Below, in pieces: positions 30,568 through 41,287 of a DNA stretch of 64,000 nucleotides (position 1 is the stretch's first letter; each line of letters opens with the position of its first letter). Where the stretch lies: NCBI GenBank assembly GCA_002270565.1, contig NQMI01000045.1:62001-126000 (forward strand), in the 5' to 3' direction. The notes under the pieces were generated by a model. The model made no database searches and had not been told where the DNA came from. It was given only the letters and a program-made list of their open reading frames with translations. Source of the stretch: Stenocarpella maydis (Eukaryota; Ascomycota; Sordariomycetes; Diaporthales; Diaporthaceae). A program made the translations under genes and the position numbers.

Positions 30568-31666
30568 ATGGATCCCTCCCAGAACCAGCAGCAGGGACAA
30601 CAGCAACAGGCTAGGCCTGTGTACGACACCAGTCACGGCGGGCATTATGGTAAGCCACATGGCCAGACATCCGCCTCATGCGACCAGCCAGGAAGAAGCT
30701 AACGGTGCGACACAAATCAGGCGCGAGCGCAGCGGTTTGTTTCCCCCACCCCTCCAACGCCATTCATTGTCCTGGCGACCCGACTGGTCGTTCTTAGACA
30801 GACCCATCACTAATACCAGCTCGCAAAACTACTAGCTGTCCGCCCAGGGGTATGCGCCGGCAGAGCTCTACACGGGGCCATGGGCAAATGTTCACCAGGG
30901 TCTCAATGGGCAATACAAGGATATCCTCACGACATACTGGCAGCAGACAATCAACCACCTCGAGAGCGACTCCCATGACTACAAGCTCCACCAGCTGCCT
31001 CTCGCGCGTATAAAGAAGGTCATGAAGGCTGACCCAGAGGTCAAGATGATTAGCGCTGAGGCGCCGATACTGTTCGCCAAGGGCTGTGATATCTTCATTA
31101 CGGAGCTGACTATGCGGGCGTGGATCCACGCGGAGGAGAACAAGCGACGGACCCTGCAGCGGTCCGACATTGCTTCGGCACTTGCCAAGTCCGACATGTT
31201 TGACTTCCTCATCGACATTGTCCCTCGGGAGGAGGCAGCCTCCCATTCAAAAAGGCAGGCCGGTCAGCAACAGGCCGGCCAGGGAGTGCCGCAGGCGGCT
31301 CAGGCCCTGCCCGGGCAGCACGTCCAAGCAAACCACGCACAGCACCCCATGGGGCCGACCGACTATGGCATGCCCGGCCACGCCCTCGGCACCGATGCCG
31401 ACTACCGCCAGCCGCCAAACATGTACCCTGGTCAGGTCGCCGCCAACCCTCAGGCGGCATACGGTCAGGCACAGCCCCAAATGTACGGCGAGATGCCGCC
31501 CATGTACGGCTATGAGGCCATGCAGCCACAACAAGTAAGCGCCCCTGTCTCATCCGGCATTGCCTGTTGTTCGTTCGCCTAATCTTTGTCTTCCTGCATG
31601 CACCACAAATGCCACAACCTGAGGAATATAATTCTTAACATGCTTCGTCTCGACCAGAGTGCCTGA
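30568..31666 (+). CDS. HAP5: CCAAT-binding complex subunit Hap5/HapE (NF-YC)
   Basis: Histone-fold subunit of the heterotrimeric CCAAT-binding transcription factor, which acts in the nucleus with HapB and HapC. Exons 30568-30649, 30721-30734, 30836-31534 and 31658-31666 give 267 residues. The conserved core runs from [20 protein letters not shown] through [20 protein letters not shown] and [20 protein letters not shown] to [20 protein letters not shown], a textbook NF-YC histone fold. The C-terminus is Gln/Pro/Tyr-rich, typical of fungal HapE. The 14-base second exon is required to keep phase between exons 1 and 3. The last exon encodes only Ser-Ala-stop; reading through its intron would instead add 11 residues to a stop near 31580. 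A consensus CCAAT box lies upstream. Confidence 0.93.
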
Positions 31667-32067
31667 AAAGCCCGCCTCGACAGAGAGAGGCAGAATAGAC
31701 GGATACCCTCGCGCTTTGATTTTTTTTATCGTTATCCCTCTTGTTGCTTGAGACAACAGCACGTTACCCCACCAGCAGCCAGCGTGACGCGGGTCGATTG
31801 GTTTGGTGTACACGGCAAAAAGGATCGGGAGCTTTCGAACCTAATGATCCAAGATCCATGAACGATTTGCCCATCGAGTCGCTACTGAAATATGGCGTTA
31901 CCTTAGTAGAGACAAATTGACGAATTCCTTTGCCTTGCGAATAAGTTGAGCAGGCTTCATTGTGCAGGAATGCCAATTACAATGACAGACGGAGACAGAA
32001 AACGGAAAGGTAGCAGAACAAGGCTTGATGAGCAGAACGCCTACAGTGGCAAGCTCGTAGCACTGGC
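31667..32067. other. Tail-to-tail intergenic region, HAP5 / SEC15
   Basis: A 401-base shared 3' flank. I see nothing else in it. Confidence 0.55.
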
Positions 32068-34656
32068 TCAGCTCTTAAAGCCGAACCGTGACGAGAGGTT
32101 GGCCATTGTAGCAGCCGCACGATTCGGCGCCTCGACCGTGTGCGTGAGCTTCTCAAGCAGGACCGGTCCATTCATAGCGTTCACACGCCCGTAGTGCCGG
32201 TTGCGCACCGAGATATCGTAGAAGTCGTCAGCATTCTCAGCCTGCAGCAGCTTGACCGTCTGCTCCAGCTCTTGGAGAACCTCCATGAGCATGAACGAGT
32301 TATCGAGTCCTTGTACGAATTCGATCAAGCACTGCACGTCCAAGGCCATGGCGGCAACGCCGTTGGGGTTGATCGTCTTGACCTCGGGCTGGAGAGGCAA
32401 GGCCTGCAAGTGCGGGATTGTAAGTACTGTGGCCATCGTAATGTTCTTCTTTTTTATGCATATATAAAAAGAGCTTTGTGACTCACCAGTATTCTTTCTG
32501 CCGCATGATTAAGAGCGTCGTAATAGATGAGTTCCTTGATTTCCCGTGGGAGACCGAGCAGTGTCGAGTTCATGATGTTTGACAAGTACCGGGTCAGTGT
32601 CTGTACATAACTGCTTGGCTCGGTTGAGGGTGTTGTTGACATCCTGCATCTCCGATCAGCAACAATGCAGACAGGGTTGAATTGGCGTCCACGCCCAGAC
32701 TCACCAGTCGTACTCCGCCGTGTCTACCAGGTCGTCAATCTTCGAGTTAACCAGCTCGAAAATACGCTTCTCGGCCGTCTTCTTATTGTTTCTGAATTGC
32801 TCAGTAGCGCTCAAGGTCACAGGCCCGCCGGCCGACGTGGAGGACCGTGCCCTGATGAGAAGCTGCTCGAGCTCCTGACACGCGATCTCAAAATGCTCCA
32901 GATTGATGAGAATCTGAACTATCTGGCCCAAGTACTGGGAGCTCAGTCGCTCAACTAGCGACTGGCATACCTTCTGGGTCAAGAGCTCATCCAGTGACTG
33001 CGAGAGCGGGTCAGAGAATGAGACACTTGTCAGGCAAGAATGTCACTCACCTTTCTCAACGTATCGTCGATGACATTGGGGTGCTGGAAATGGTCATCAG
33101 CAAAGAAATAAAACTGGTTGAGGAAGTTCCTGATGTCAATGCAGCATAACGGGTACATTTGCGAGAACGGTAGGACACAGGGGAAGGTCAACTCCTCCAC
33201 CGGTGTCTCCTGAGTGAACCAGCTGACGTTGACAACTTTTTCGTACTCCTCGGCACTGTTGATGGCCATTGGCATGTAGTCATCCGTTGAGACTATCTCC
33301 TGGAAGTCTTCACTGAAGCGGCGTTTTAGCAAATCGGCATACGTGTCGAACAAGGTGAGCAGGAAATTATCCAGCATAGTGACGGTATAACCCCAGCCCT
33401 CCATTGATTGGATGAAAAGTGCATAGACCGACTTGATCTTGAGCAATACCTCCGCATTTGTGATGTTTCCCAATGAACGGGACGTGAGAGTGATTGCCGA
33501 GGTGCACATGGAGTCCCAAAGTTCCTCCACGTCCACAGCAGACCGCAACTGGGGGACGCGCTGCATCGTTGCCTTTTCGATGACCGCAAAACCCGCTATG
33601 CCTTCCAGCAGACTGTTGAGAGATGGTTCCTCGTCGCCGTCGACGTGGATAGAAATGGGTATCAGGAGGTCCTTCTGCTGTCGCCGTGTTGCGGCATAGT
33701 CGGCACGAAGTTTATCGCTCCGACCAAGTGCCTGATGGATGTGCAAACATTCAAACAAGGGCTGGAAGTCCACTTGAAGCTCCTCGTTGTCTAGGACGTC
33801 AAACTCCTCGGCTTCGTCATAAACAAGTTCGATTGCGGAGTTCAGCTTGAAGTTGGCAAGGGTCTCATTTTGCTCCGATCGCTCCTTGTGCTTTGATCTC
33901 CTCATCTCTGTGTGGTAGAAGGTCACCTCGCCCAAGAACTGTGAGGTCTCGCGGATACGGAACAGCCAAGTGTTCAAATCGTTCATGACAGCGTCGCCTA
34001 TTGACTTTTGGGAGGCCGGGATGGACTTCTGGATCATGTCTGCCAGTTGGTGTTGCGTGGAATACTTGTTCTGTATTATGGGGATCAGGTGCTCGTTCTG
34101 CAGGTCCTCCAGCGACTTCAGGGCGGCGTAATATCTCTTCTTCCGTATAAGCTCGTGCGCGTTGTTTACAGCGTGCAGTATCTTGAGGGATCCATTCAGG
34201 GCCTCAGAGGCATCGGCAACGTTCTGCCGGATGGCCCTCTTGTCAACCAGCTTCTGCTTCTGTTCGGCCAGCTCCTGAGTGCTCGACTGTATGGACTGGT
34301 TCAACTCGAGGATCTCGGCGGTTAAGTTGATGGTTCCCTCGCGGACCTTTTGAAGCTGGGTAACGGAGCTTAGGAACTCTTCGTGCTTGGTCAAGCCGAT
34401 GTTCTCGATCTCGGCCTCGCGGTCCTCGGCGTAGTGGGAGAGGCTCTGGGCCAGGGAGCTGGTTCGATTACTGATGCTAGCATCTTTTAGGAGGGGGATG
34501 AGTTGGTCGAGGAAGTCCAAGTCGGAGGAAGCCAAGATAATCTGTGGGCAGCCGTCAGTCGGCGACACTGTCCAGCTTGATCCCTGGGCAAGATGCACTA
34601 CTGACCTCCCCAACGGCAGAGCCGTAGTCATCAAATGTTTGTGCTCTCCGTGGCAT
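32068..34656 (-). CDS. SEC15: Exocyst complex subunit Sec15
   Basis: Exocyst subunit that links the Rab GTPase Sec4 on secretory vesicles to the tethering complex at the plasma membrane. Exons 34656-34606, 34541-33051, 32997-32705, 32643-32487 and 32403-32068 join in phase to 775 residues, the usual fungal size. The N-terminus begins MPRRAQTFDDYGSAVGE and continues into a coiled-coil region (TAEILELNQSIQSSTQELAE). The conserved middle includes LLTLFDTYADLLKRRFSEDF and VSTDDYMPMAINSAEEYEKV, and the C-terminal helical bundle has VLPFSQMYPLCCIDIRNFLN and ERLSSQYLGQIVQILINLEH. These are hallmarks of Sec15. It is divergent from the Mei2-like gene. Confidence 0.93.
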
Positions 34657-36534
34657 CCTGGATCTCTGGGTCGACTGTAGCTGTTGGTAAGGAGGCTGGA
34701 TTGTAGGGCGGGCACTGGGCGTCGGGACTCAGGGCCGTCCTCTCCTGTTGGACAGGGAAAGGTGCACAATCACGGCATTAGAGGTATTGCATGCGTTGCA
34801 CTGAGTACAGAGTATGGGGGAGCGTGGCTGGATTGAAGAATGAACTGATATGGTTCCCTTTATGAAATGTCAACAGTCGAGTCGCCTTTAGATATTGGCC
34901 TTAGGCGACAAAGCACGAGACAATTCGATGTTAAATTAGCACAGTTGCCCGCAGGGTGCTGGTGTAGCGGCATGCACATCAGAACTGGGGCGGTGGGACG
35001 GACACCAGGCAGCAGGGGTTGAAGCAAGCAGCTGGTTGACAAGGACAGGGGGCTCGAGCGCCTCCATGCACTGCAGACGCAGACGCCTTCCAGCCGTCAA
35101 CAGCTGCATCTGACTACACACCTGTCCCCTTCAATGTATGGTGTAGAGACAGACCTACTCGTAGTCTAATCCACCCGCCTCTTGCGGAGGGGTCCGTACC
35201 TGGAATGAACAAAATCTGTCAATACCTATATATCCATGATCATTCTTTGGTTATGTCACAATGGTATGGGAACAACACCCTCCCAACCGTTCTGTGGAAA
35301 GACTGTCCCAGTGAAGCCAGGTCATACTTATGTACACACACACACACTACGTCTGCACCAGTGTCTATCAGGTAACGGCAGTGACTTTGAGTCTCCCATA
35401 TGCCCAGAATAAATACTTCACGTTTTGTAAGCATCACCAGTAACTGGGTTGACTGATGGCTCTGTCTCAAGATATCACTCTGTGTATTGTGGCTGGCGAC
35501 ACGATTCCGAGTCTTCTGCCCTCCCAAAAGGAGTAGAAATTGTGTTCCATGATTTCCAATGCAGAAGCACAATCATCGCTTATAATCAAGGAGAGCAAGT
35601 GCATTGCCCTGATCAATTTGCCTTTGCAGCTTTGGGTGCTCAAAGGCCTGGAGTGTGTACACAGCACAGTCACGAGCTTTCGGGCAGGCAGAACCAAACT
35701 CGTTCATTTCGATCCATTGTGGATTTGCATCAGAAGAAGTGAAGGGTTGATGGTGGGACGATACAGGGTAATTTAGGGGTTTAGAAGTTCCTGGATATCG
35801 ACTATGATGTTGTCAAAGCAGGCCGTCAAGAGGGAAGGTGTCTACAGCCATAGGGCACTACAGCCCATCACCAGCGATTCCCTCGGCAAAACGAAACAGC
35901 AAGGCCGGCAGTTACTTGGCGGCGATTATTAAATCTCTGCCTTATTGAATACAGTTGAGCCTGCTGAGTGGTTGGCTGGCTGGCTGGCTAGTTGTGAATC
36001 ACTGCTGCTGTCCTGGGCTTGTCCTCGACCACAAGCTTCGCTCCTTCCTGCCTTTCCCACTGGCAACCTTACCTCCTTACCTCCTTACCTCCATACCTCT
36101 GCCTCCATACCTCCCTCCCTTTCTTTCTTCCTCTCACCCCTTCCCCGATGTTTGGTTGCACCACAACCTTCCTTCCTTCCTTTCTTGAGCCCACTATTGG
36201 TCTGTCCTTCTGCATCTAGTTCCTCCCCCCTGCTCTGGGTTTTTACTCGAGCTCTCGTTTTTGGACTTTTGGATCTAAACCTTTGACTTTTGGGTATCCA
36301 TATCACCACACTTTCGTCTCTCCTCGTCAGGCTTCCTTCGAGTGCCGTTTGTTGCCTCCTCAAGTCACCGGCCGCATCACCGTCCCTTACCTCTGTCACT
36401 AATTCAGACACATCTTTCTCCTTCACCTCCTCAGGTCCTCCCAGAACCGTCTTCTTTTCCAGCATTGCCACCACTCAATAGACTCTATACAACCATTGGC
36501 CACCAAAACCGACATCCAAAATCACCGTAGCGCC
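34657..36534. other. Divergent promoter region, SEC15 / Mei2-like gene
   Basis: A 1.9 kb gene-free stretch. A short CA run sits at about 35335-35348 and a GGCT run near 35970-35990. From about 36040 to 36240 the plus strand is strongly pyrimidine-rich and includes three copies of TTACCTCC at 36070-36093. This is typical of a long CT-rich fungal promoter or leader for the downstream gene. No protein or RNA gene is supported. Confidence 0.55.
36069..36124 (+). repeat. CT-rich tandem repeat in leader of Mei2-like gene
   Basis: TTACCTCC is repeated three times, followed by imperfect copies (ATACCTCTGCC, ATACCTCCCTCC). Low-complexity pyrimidine tract; probably part of the promoter or leader. Confidence 0.6.
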
Positions 36535-39075
36535 ATGGTTCACCAACATGAGGCATTTCATCCGTCCTCGCCTCCCAGCGAGGGCGGTGCTGACTCCTAC
36601 AACCACGAGGGTACCCCGGACACCCGTCTAACCACCTTCTCGCCCCCAGATGAATCTTCCAAGTCCACCTGCCTCTTCAGTGCTCTCAGCCTGGGCGATG
36701 GAAACGACAGAGGCCAGTCCATTGGCTTCCAGAGTCCCATTGGCACTCATGTCACTTCTCCCACATCCTTTGGACCTGGTGTCGGGGAGAAGGACCCGTT
36801 TGTCAGCTCCCCTCCCAAGAAGCGCCAGACGAAGCTGTCAGCTACTGCCTCAACCTTCAAGCCTCTTTCCACTCCAGTCGTCTCCACACCAGTCGTTGTC
36901 TATGGCTCGTCCAGCGCCACTCCCAAGCCCTTCGGACGTGCTGCTGCCACAGTTACTGTTTGCCCCAAGACTGGTCTCTTCTTGGCCCCATGTCTGAGCC
37001 ACAATATCGGCCTGACCCGTTCCCTGTGCATCTCTTCTCCGGCCGGCGTGACTGTAGACACAGTCAAACAGTACCTCGGGGTAAGCACAGCTGGAGAGTT
37101 GGGCTGTACCAAATTAACTAAACTCTTTCGACAGGATCTCGAGGCGTGCGGTGCTCCTTTCCAAGGACGTCCTATTACCCCCTTCGCGTATGGCCCAAAC
37201 GAGGTTTACATCCGTGCCACCAACATCAGGGATGCTTCACGGATCCTGAATGGCTCTAATGGAAAGCCTGATGGGTGGGCAATCCAGTGTGTGTCTGCTG
37301 AACACATCAACAAGGTCTGTTACCCCCATCCTCTCCCACGCTGCAATGGCACGTGCTGATCCCAGGCCAGTTATGTGGATATGAGGTGGCCAGCAAGCAT
37401 GAATGCCAGCACGCTCTCACCATCCTCCTCTCTGTTCATCTGAGTGAGTCTCAGATCGAGGCCAACATCCTCACACACTTCAAGGACCGCGGTATCTACG
37501 CTCTGGAGCACCAGCCATCCAACATTGCAGATATTTGTGACTGGATTGTCGAATTCGACGACCTTGATCCCGCCTGGGTCACCGAGACCATGGAGAAGGG
37601 CTGGGTTCCGGTAGGATCTTCCTTTTGAGATAGGGACCAATTGAGCGCCGCTAACTGCTTATATTTTTCTAGGTTGCAAACGCCTTTTACATAATGATGT
37701 CGCCGTTCGGCCTGGACGGGATGACACCCCCAGGTGCCAACTCCTCCGCCCAGATGGATTCGCCTCCCTTGGGAGGCACTGGAAATTTTGATGTCCCGAA
37801 TGGACTGGATAGAATTTCCTTGGTGGGCTCACCATTGGAAATGCAGTCGATTACCGGCCCTGTCTTTACGCCAGCTGTGGCCTACGACAGCCCGATGCAC
37901 ATGCCCTCCTGGCCGATGTACCCATGGACTCCTGCCATGCATTCGCCGCCTAGCACCTATCCCAGCTTCATATCTCCTGGACATGTCCCAGCAGCAGCCC
38001 CTTCAGCCTTCCCGATGTCGCCCATCTCTTCTCGCCTCTCACCAGGTACAGCGTCTCCAAGGGCGAGCTTGTACGGCCGTCCAGTCCCGGCCCTCCAGCG
38101 CTCTGAGGGACGCCGAAATGCTGCCATCCGTATCAACCGCACGCAGTTCAGCCCTCCAAGCCCTCACCACAACCATGTCGACATAAACAGGATCAAGGCA
38201 GGCACTGATGTCCGTACTACAGTACGTTGGAACTTCGCCACCAAAAACTCCTGCATATACTAATAACTATAGATCATGCTCCGCAACATCCCCAACAAGG
38301 TGGACCAAAAGATGCTCAAGCGCATCGTCGATGAGTCGAGCTGGGGCAAGTACGACTTCATGTACCTGAGAATTGACTTCGCCAACGACTGCAATGTTGG
38401 TTATGCGTTCATCAACTTCGTCGATCCCCTCGACATCATTGATTTCGTCAACAAGCGGGCAAACAAGAGATGGAACTGCTTCAGGAGTGACAAGGTCGCC
38501 GAGATCTCGTACGCGAGTAAGTTTGTTTGCCTTTGGGGATTCTTGGCCAGCCTCTGACAACCATACTAGCTATCCAGGGAAAGGACTGCCTTGTCCAGAA
38601 GTTTCGCAACAGCTCCGTGATGCTGGAGGCACACCACTACCGTCCGAAGGTAAGGAAACTCGGCCACTTGGTGACTTCACATCGAATACTAACGTTAGCA
38701 GCTCTACTACACTACCAATGGACCTGTGCCAGAGTTGGCTGGGATCGAGGAGAAATTCCCGGGCCCGGACAATCAGTCCAAGATGAAGCGAAGCTGTGAG
38801 AACGCAGAGCATGTTGGTGAGCAAGATACTCTTTGTCCCTTCGTTCTTGCATATCAGGTAACTAAGTTGTTCTCAATCTCAAGGCCTGTTCACACCCAAC
38901 GCTGGCCAACAGTTCCGTGATGAGCAGCGCCACCGCCGATCCCAGTAAGATATAGACACCAATTCAGTTGCATTTACCAGACGCTGACAAGCACAGATAC
39001 GATCGAGGCACTCGGCTTGCGGCGCTCGAAGAGTGTGATACGTTCGACGTGTACCCCCAGGAGGCCGTCCACTAG
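36535..39075 (+). CDS. Mei2-like RNA-binding protein (C-terminal RRM_2)
   Basis: RNA-binding protein of the Mei2/TEL family. Nine exons: 36535-37080, 37135-37314, 37371-37610, 37673-38221, 38273-38516, 38570-38649, 38702-38816, 38884-38944 and 38997-39075. All joins are in phase, giving 697 residues. The diagnostic C-terminal RRM spans about residues 505-615: TTIMLRNIPNKVDQKMLKRI, YDFMYLRIDFANDCNVGYAF, FINFVDPLDIIDFV and CLVQKFRNSSVMLEAHHYRP. The start has a good context (GCGCCATGG). Earlier exons carry weaker RRM-like stretches (NEVYIRATNIRDASRILNGS), and the N-terminus is Ser/Pro/Thr-rich. In fission yeast Mei2 drives meiosis with meiRNA; in filamentous fungi the role is not established. 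The reader should treat family membership as secure and the process as unknown. Confidence 0.9.
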
Positions 39076-41287
39076 CTCAGCCGCCACCAGGGAAAGCACT
39101 CGAGTCACGACGTCGTCCAAAGATTTCACACGACTGGCATTGCAAAGCAACACCAGACTCTCTTGCTATTTATGGGTCGATGCTGAGCTGCAGTGCAGAT
39201 TTTGACAAGTTTGGCAATGTTTTCAGCACCAAAAATTATTTTCTTCTTCTCTTCCGTTCTCTTTTTGCCAAATGCTGGAGTAAATCGATTAGGCGTTTCT
39301 CGAGTCTTATGATTCTTGATGATTCGCGCCTGCTCACTCGCTCTGCGTCTCTTTTCAATCGGCACACCATACACCTTCATCACCTACAGAATTGAGTGTC
39401 TTGGCCTAGGAGCCAGTTGGGGTTGGCGATACGTCTGGCAAAGCAGGAAAGACATCAGCCCACGTGCGTTGTTCTATGTCGATGGCATCAGTTTCATAGA
39501 ACTTGGAGGGGGTTCACTGCTGGAGTGTAGCCTAGCTCAAGCTAACGATTGGCTTGCCCACAATTCTATCTATAATTCCCAACCTGCTTCAGAAACATAT
39601 CATGATGCGACCCTGCCTACGTACTCGACGCTTCTTGATACGTAACCCAGTAGCACTCATGTTGGACTTGTTGACTATGAAAACTCGACCTGAGCTATCG
39701 AACTGGTAACCTTGACGCAAGGAGAAAGACCTAAGTTGCGTAATAGTCTCAGGCAAGCGGGATATAAACAGCCTCCTATCACTGGATGCAAATTCCTGAA
39801 AAACGAGAATAGAGCGCAGTCAACAATATCCACTGATGATTAAACTCCCAGGCGTGATACACCAAACTTCGGGGCTCAATCATAGTGGCATTTAATTACG
39901 TATAGGTTGTACCTCGGATACTTACTTGCTAGGCAGTGACTCGGAGGTCCCCAATGCTACCTCAAGTCTGCCCAAATACGACTGTGCTTCGTCCCAGGGT
40001 CCGTCCTTTTCATGTCGGTTTGGCTTGGAAAATAGACTCTGCATTGTTGACACGCACACTTCCTAGAGAGTGCAAATCCGGCTTTGACTTTTGCAAGCTG
40101 CAAGTATGCAGACGGTCTTGCCCACACTTTATCCCCGCCTCTCAAGTGTCACGAGGTAAACAGGCACAGAACCGAGAAATCGGGGCACACAGAGCCAACT
40201 TTGTTACCATCCGAAAATGGCACCAAGAAGAGAGCCAGGGAAATGTAGAAGAGGATGAGGAGAAGCTGGAACTGGTTTCTGTGAGGTGCAGGTCGCGCTC
40301 TACTGTGTCTCATTTTGCGTCGCCGATGTTGAAGCGGTCTGTTGCGTGTGTGACGAGGCCACATGCTAAGACCTGTGTTGGCATGGAATATCTTTGAAAG
40401 TATTGCCTGGGGCCAAGGAACGCGGGCATGCGGAGTCACCAGACAATGAACACCAAGGACTGGAAGAATGGCAGGCAAAACTTCCAGGCCATTCTCTCCT
40501 GAAGCTTCCAAGGTTTCTCATCGATATTAGGCGTCAGGGTAGAGGAGGTCCAACTACGTTGCAGTCCGGACTCTGCCGCCTTCTCCGCCGCCAATAGTTT
40601 ATCAACATCTGTCGACGACGTGATGGTCGTGTTCTCCAAGCCCGCTGGTCCAGTATATCCTCGGGTGAATAGTCATCGAAGCATTAAACAGTATCAAGCT
40701 TCTGCAGCACTACGATCAGCCAAGGGACCCATGAGTTTCAGAGCTCCATTACCGCCGGTTCGGGTGTAAATGCGTGTCAGTTTCAGACCGGCAGGTCATT
40801 GCGAGATCGACTGCGTTGCCCCGAGTCTTGCTGGGGCGTTCTTCTAAATCGCTAAGCGTAAACCGGTGTTGATAATGGTTACCCCGAAATACCCCGGTGT
40901 ACTCGGGTGTTTTGGGCGCTTTGGGCGCCCCGACAGGCCGAAACGCCTTTTCACGACAGCTTCAGACAAGACGTAACACTTGCGCCCGCTCCAAGTTGGA
41001 ACTCAATCCATTCTGCATTGAACACGGGCGTTGGATCGTAGGAGTAACCAATCAATTATACCTTCGGACAAAACTCCGCTTGCATGACAGACACTTGGCC
41101 TGAAACCTCTGTCGACTCTCCCAAAAGGCGACGAGGATCCAGATCCCAGGCACAGCAATTACTTGACACACACAGCCGCGGTACGCAGGACAAGTTAGAA
41201 TTTCAGGGCACCAGCCTGGGGAGGCATTCAAATACAAGTTGCTATTCCGCTGAATGTGTCAAACATAAAACGCTATCATATATGCTG
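39076..41287. other. Gene-free region between Mei2-like gene and SLP1
   Basis: The 3' flanks of two converging genes plus extra sequence, 2.2 kb in all. Open frames here (the longest 153 codons, at 39936-40397) have no recognisable product. A GC-rich patch at 40880-40940 contains a doubled TTTGGGCGC (40911-40928). No transposon ends, tRNA or rRNA were recognised. Confidence 0.5.

Noticed and set aside
30053..30835. 260-codon frame overlapping the HAP5 leader and first introns
   Set aside because: It crosses the HAP5 first exon in another frame and has no recognisable sequence.
35335..35348. Short CA repeat
   Set aside because: Ordinary microsatellite in an intergenic region; mentioned only in the region entry.
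39690..39730. tRNA-like string around TATCGAACTGGTAACC
   Set aside because: No acceptor-stem pairing or A-box at the right distance; not a tRNA.
39917..39945. ATACTTACTTG string resembling the 5' end of U1 snRNA
   Set aside because: The match stops after the 5' end; no U1 stem-loops follow.
39936..40397. 153-codon open frame in the 2.2 kb gap
   Set aside because: No domain, no splice partners, composition like surrounding non-coding DNA.
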